The translations under genes were made by a program, and so were the position numbers. Under the pieces are notes generated by a model. It was given only the letters and a program-made list of their open reading frames with translations. It searched no databases and had not been told where the DNA came from. This document shows, piece after piece, positions 5,282 to 5,511 of a stretch of DNA of 5,511 nucleotides (positions are counted from its first letter, which is position 1; each line of letters opens with the position of its first letter). The DNA comes from Bacillota bacterium (lineage in GTDB: Bacteria; Bacillota_E; Sulfobacillia; Sulfobacillales; Sulfobacillaceae): positions 1 to 5,511 of the forward strand of contig JAKAAL010000351.1 in NCBI GenBank assembly GCA_021802375.1, written 5' to 3'.

Positions 5282-5511
5282 CTACACCAACCCCATACCG
5301 GATTCCGCCAGCACCACCGTCACGTTGTCCGGTCCGCCAGCGCGCAAAGCTTCCTCGATCAAGGCATCGACCGCCTTTTGGCCCCGCTCGCGTCGACAAA
5401 TGTCGAAAATCATTGCGTCAGACAGTGCGTTGTATAAACCATCGGTGCACAAAAGAAGACGATGATCTTCCTTGGCCCAAGGCAGCACCTTGCTATCGAC
5501 ACTCACACGAT
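5282..5511 (-). CDS. prpC: PP2C-family Ser/Thr phosphatase, C-terminal fragment (5' end beyond window)
   Basis: This is the C-terminal part of a Stp/PrpC-type metal-dependent phosphatase that reverses PrkC phosphorylation. The frame is open through the right edge, so the gene is cut by the window. The GTG at 5506 is an internal valine, since PP2C enzymes are about 240 residues and only their last quarter is seen here. Visible motifs are LLLCTDGLYNALSD, with the metal-binding Asp at 5441-5443, and GGPDNVTVVL, with the Asp at 5327-5329. Both are the canonical C-terminal PP2C motifs. It stops with TAG 3 nt before the kinase ATG, and the kinase ribosome site (GGGGTTGG) lies inside its last codons, so the phosphatase and kinase are probably translationally coupled. 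Assignment as PrpC rather than another PP2C rests on that pairing. Confidence 0.93.
   Translation of the reverse strand, partial: RVSVDSKVLPWAKEDHRLLLCTDGLYNALSDAMIFDICRRERGQKAVDALIEEALRAGGPDNVTVVLAESGMGLV

Noticed and set aside
1..5511. Insertion sequences, CRISPR arrays, tRNA or rRNA genes
   Set aside because: I found no transposase frame, repeat-spacer pattern or structural RNA signature on either strand; the only sizeable repeat is the 54-bp inverted pair.

Overview
The window carries a conserved Bacillota (Firmicutes) housekeeping and signalling cluster. Read on the minus strand from the right edge, it holds the 3' end of a PP2C-type phosphatase (prpC), a full-length PASTA-type Ser/Thr kinase (prkC/pknB), the ribosome-assembly GTPase rsgA (cpgA), ribulose-phosphate 3-epimerase (rpe), a small unidentified membrane protein, a very small gene that I read as the sporulation peptide spoVM, and the redox chaperone Hsp33 (hslO). 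Ribosomal protein L28 (rpmB) faces them on the plus strand.

As I recall it, the Bacillus subtilis order is prpC-prkC-cpgA-rpe-thiN-spoVM-rpmB. The match to that order, plus spoVM itself, points to an endospore-forming Bacillota lineage. By eye the DNA is GC-rich (upper fifties percent), with frequent GTG/TTG starts. This would suit a Sulfobacillus-like or other deep-branching, higher-GC member, but the genus is inference only.

Layout: 1-54 is an exact inverted copy of an internal piece of prkC and is probably a chimeric or assembly-derived end. 55-178 is the rpmB promoter and leader. rpmB lies at 179-370, followed by a rho-independent terminator at 390-440. hslO (458-1321), spoVM (1332-1418), the small membrane gene (1450-1674), rpe (1765-2412), rsgA (2438-3304), prkC (3332-5278) and the prpC fragment (5282-window edge) are all on the minus strand. 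Most gaps are 3-31 nt, so they are probably one operon whose main promoter lies beyond the right edge; the 90-nt gap after rpe is the largest.

The genes link envelope sensing (kinase/phosphatase pair) to ribosome maturation (RsgA is a known PrkC substrate in B. subtilis), with a metabolic enzyme, a spore-coat morphogenesis peptide and a stress chaperone downstream. No wholly new system is evident. The points that merit a second look are the 54-bp inverted duplication, the easily missed spoVM, an Hsp33 lacking one of its four zinc-binding cysteines, the unknown membrane protein where B. subtilis has thiN, and changes at two RsgA G motifs.
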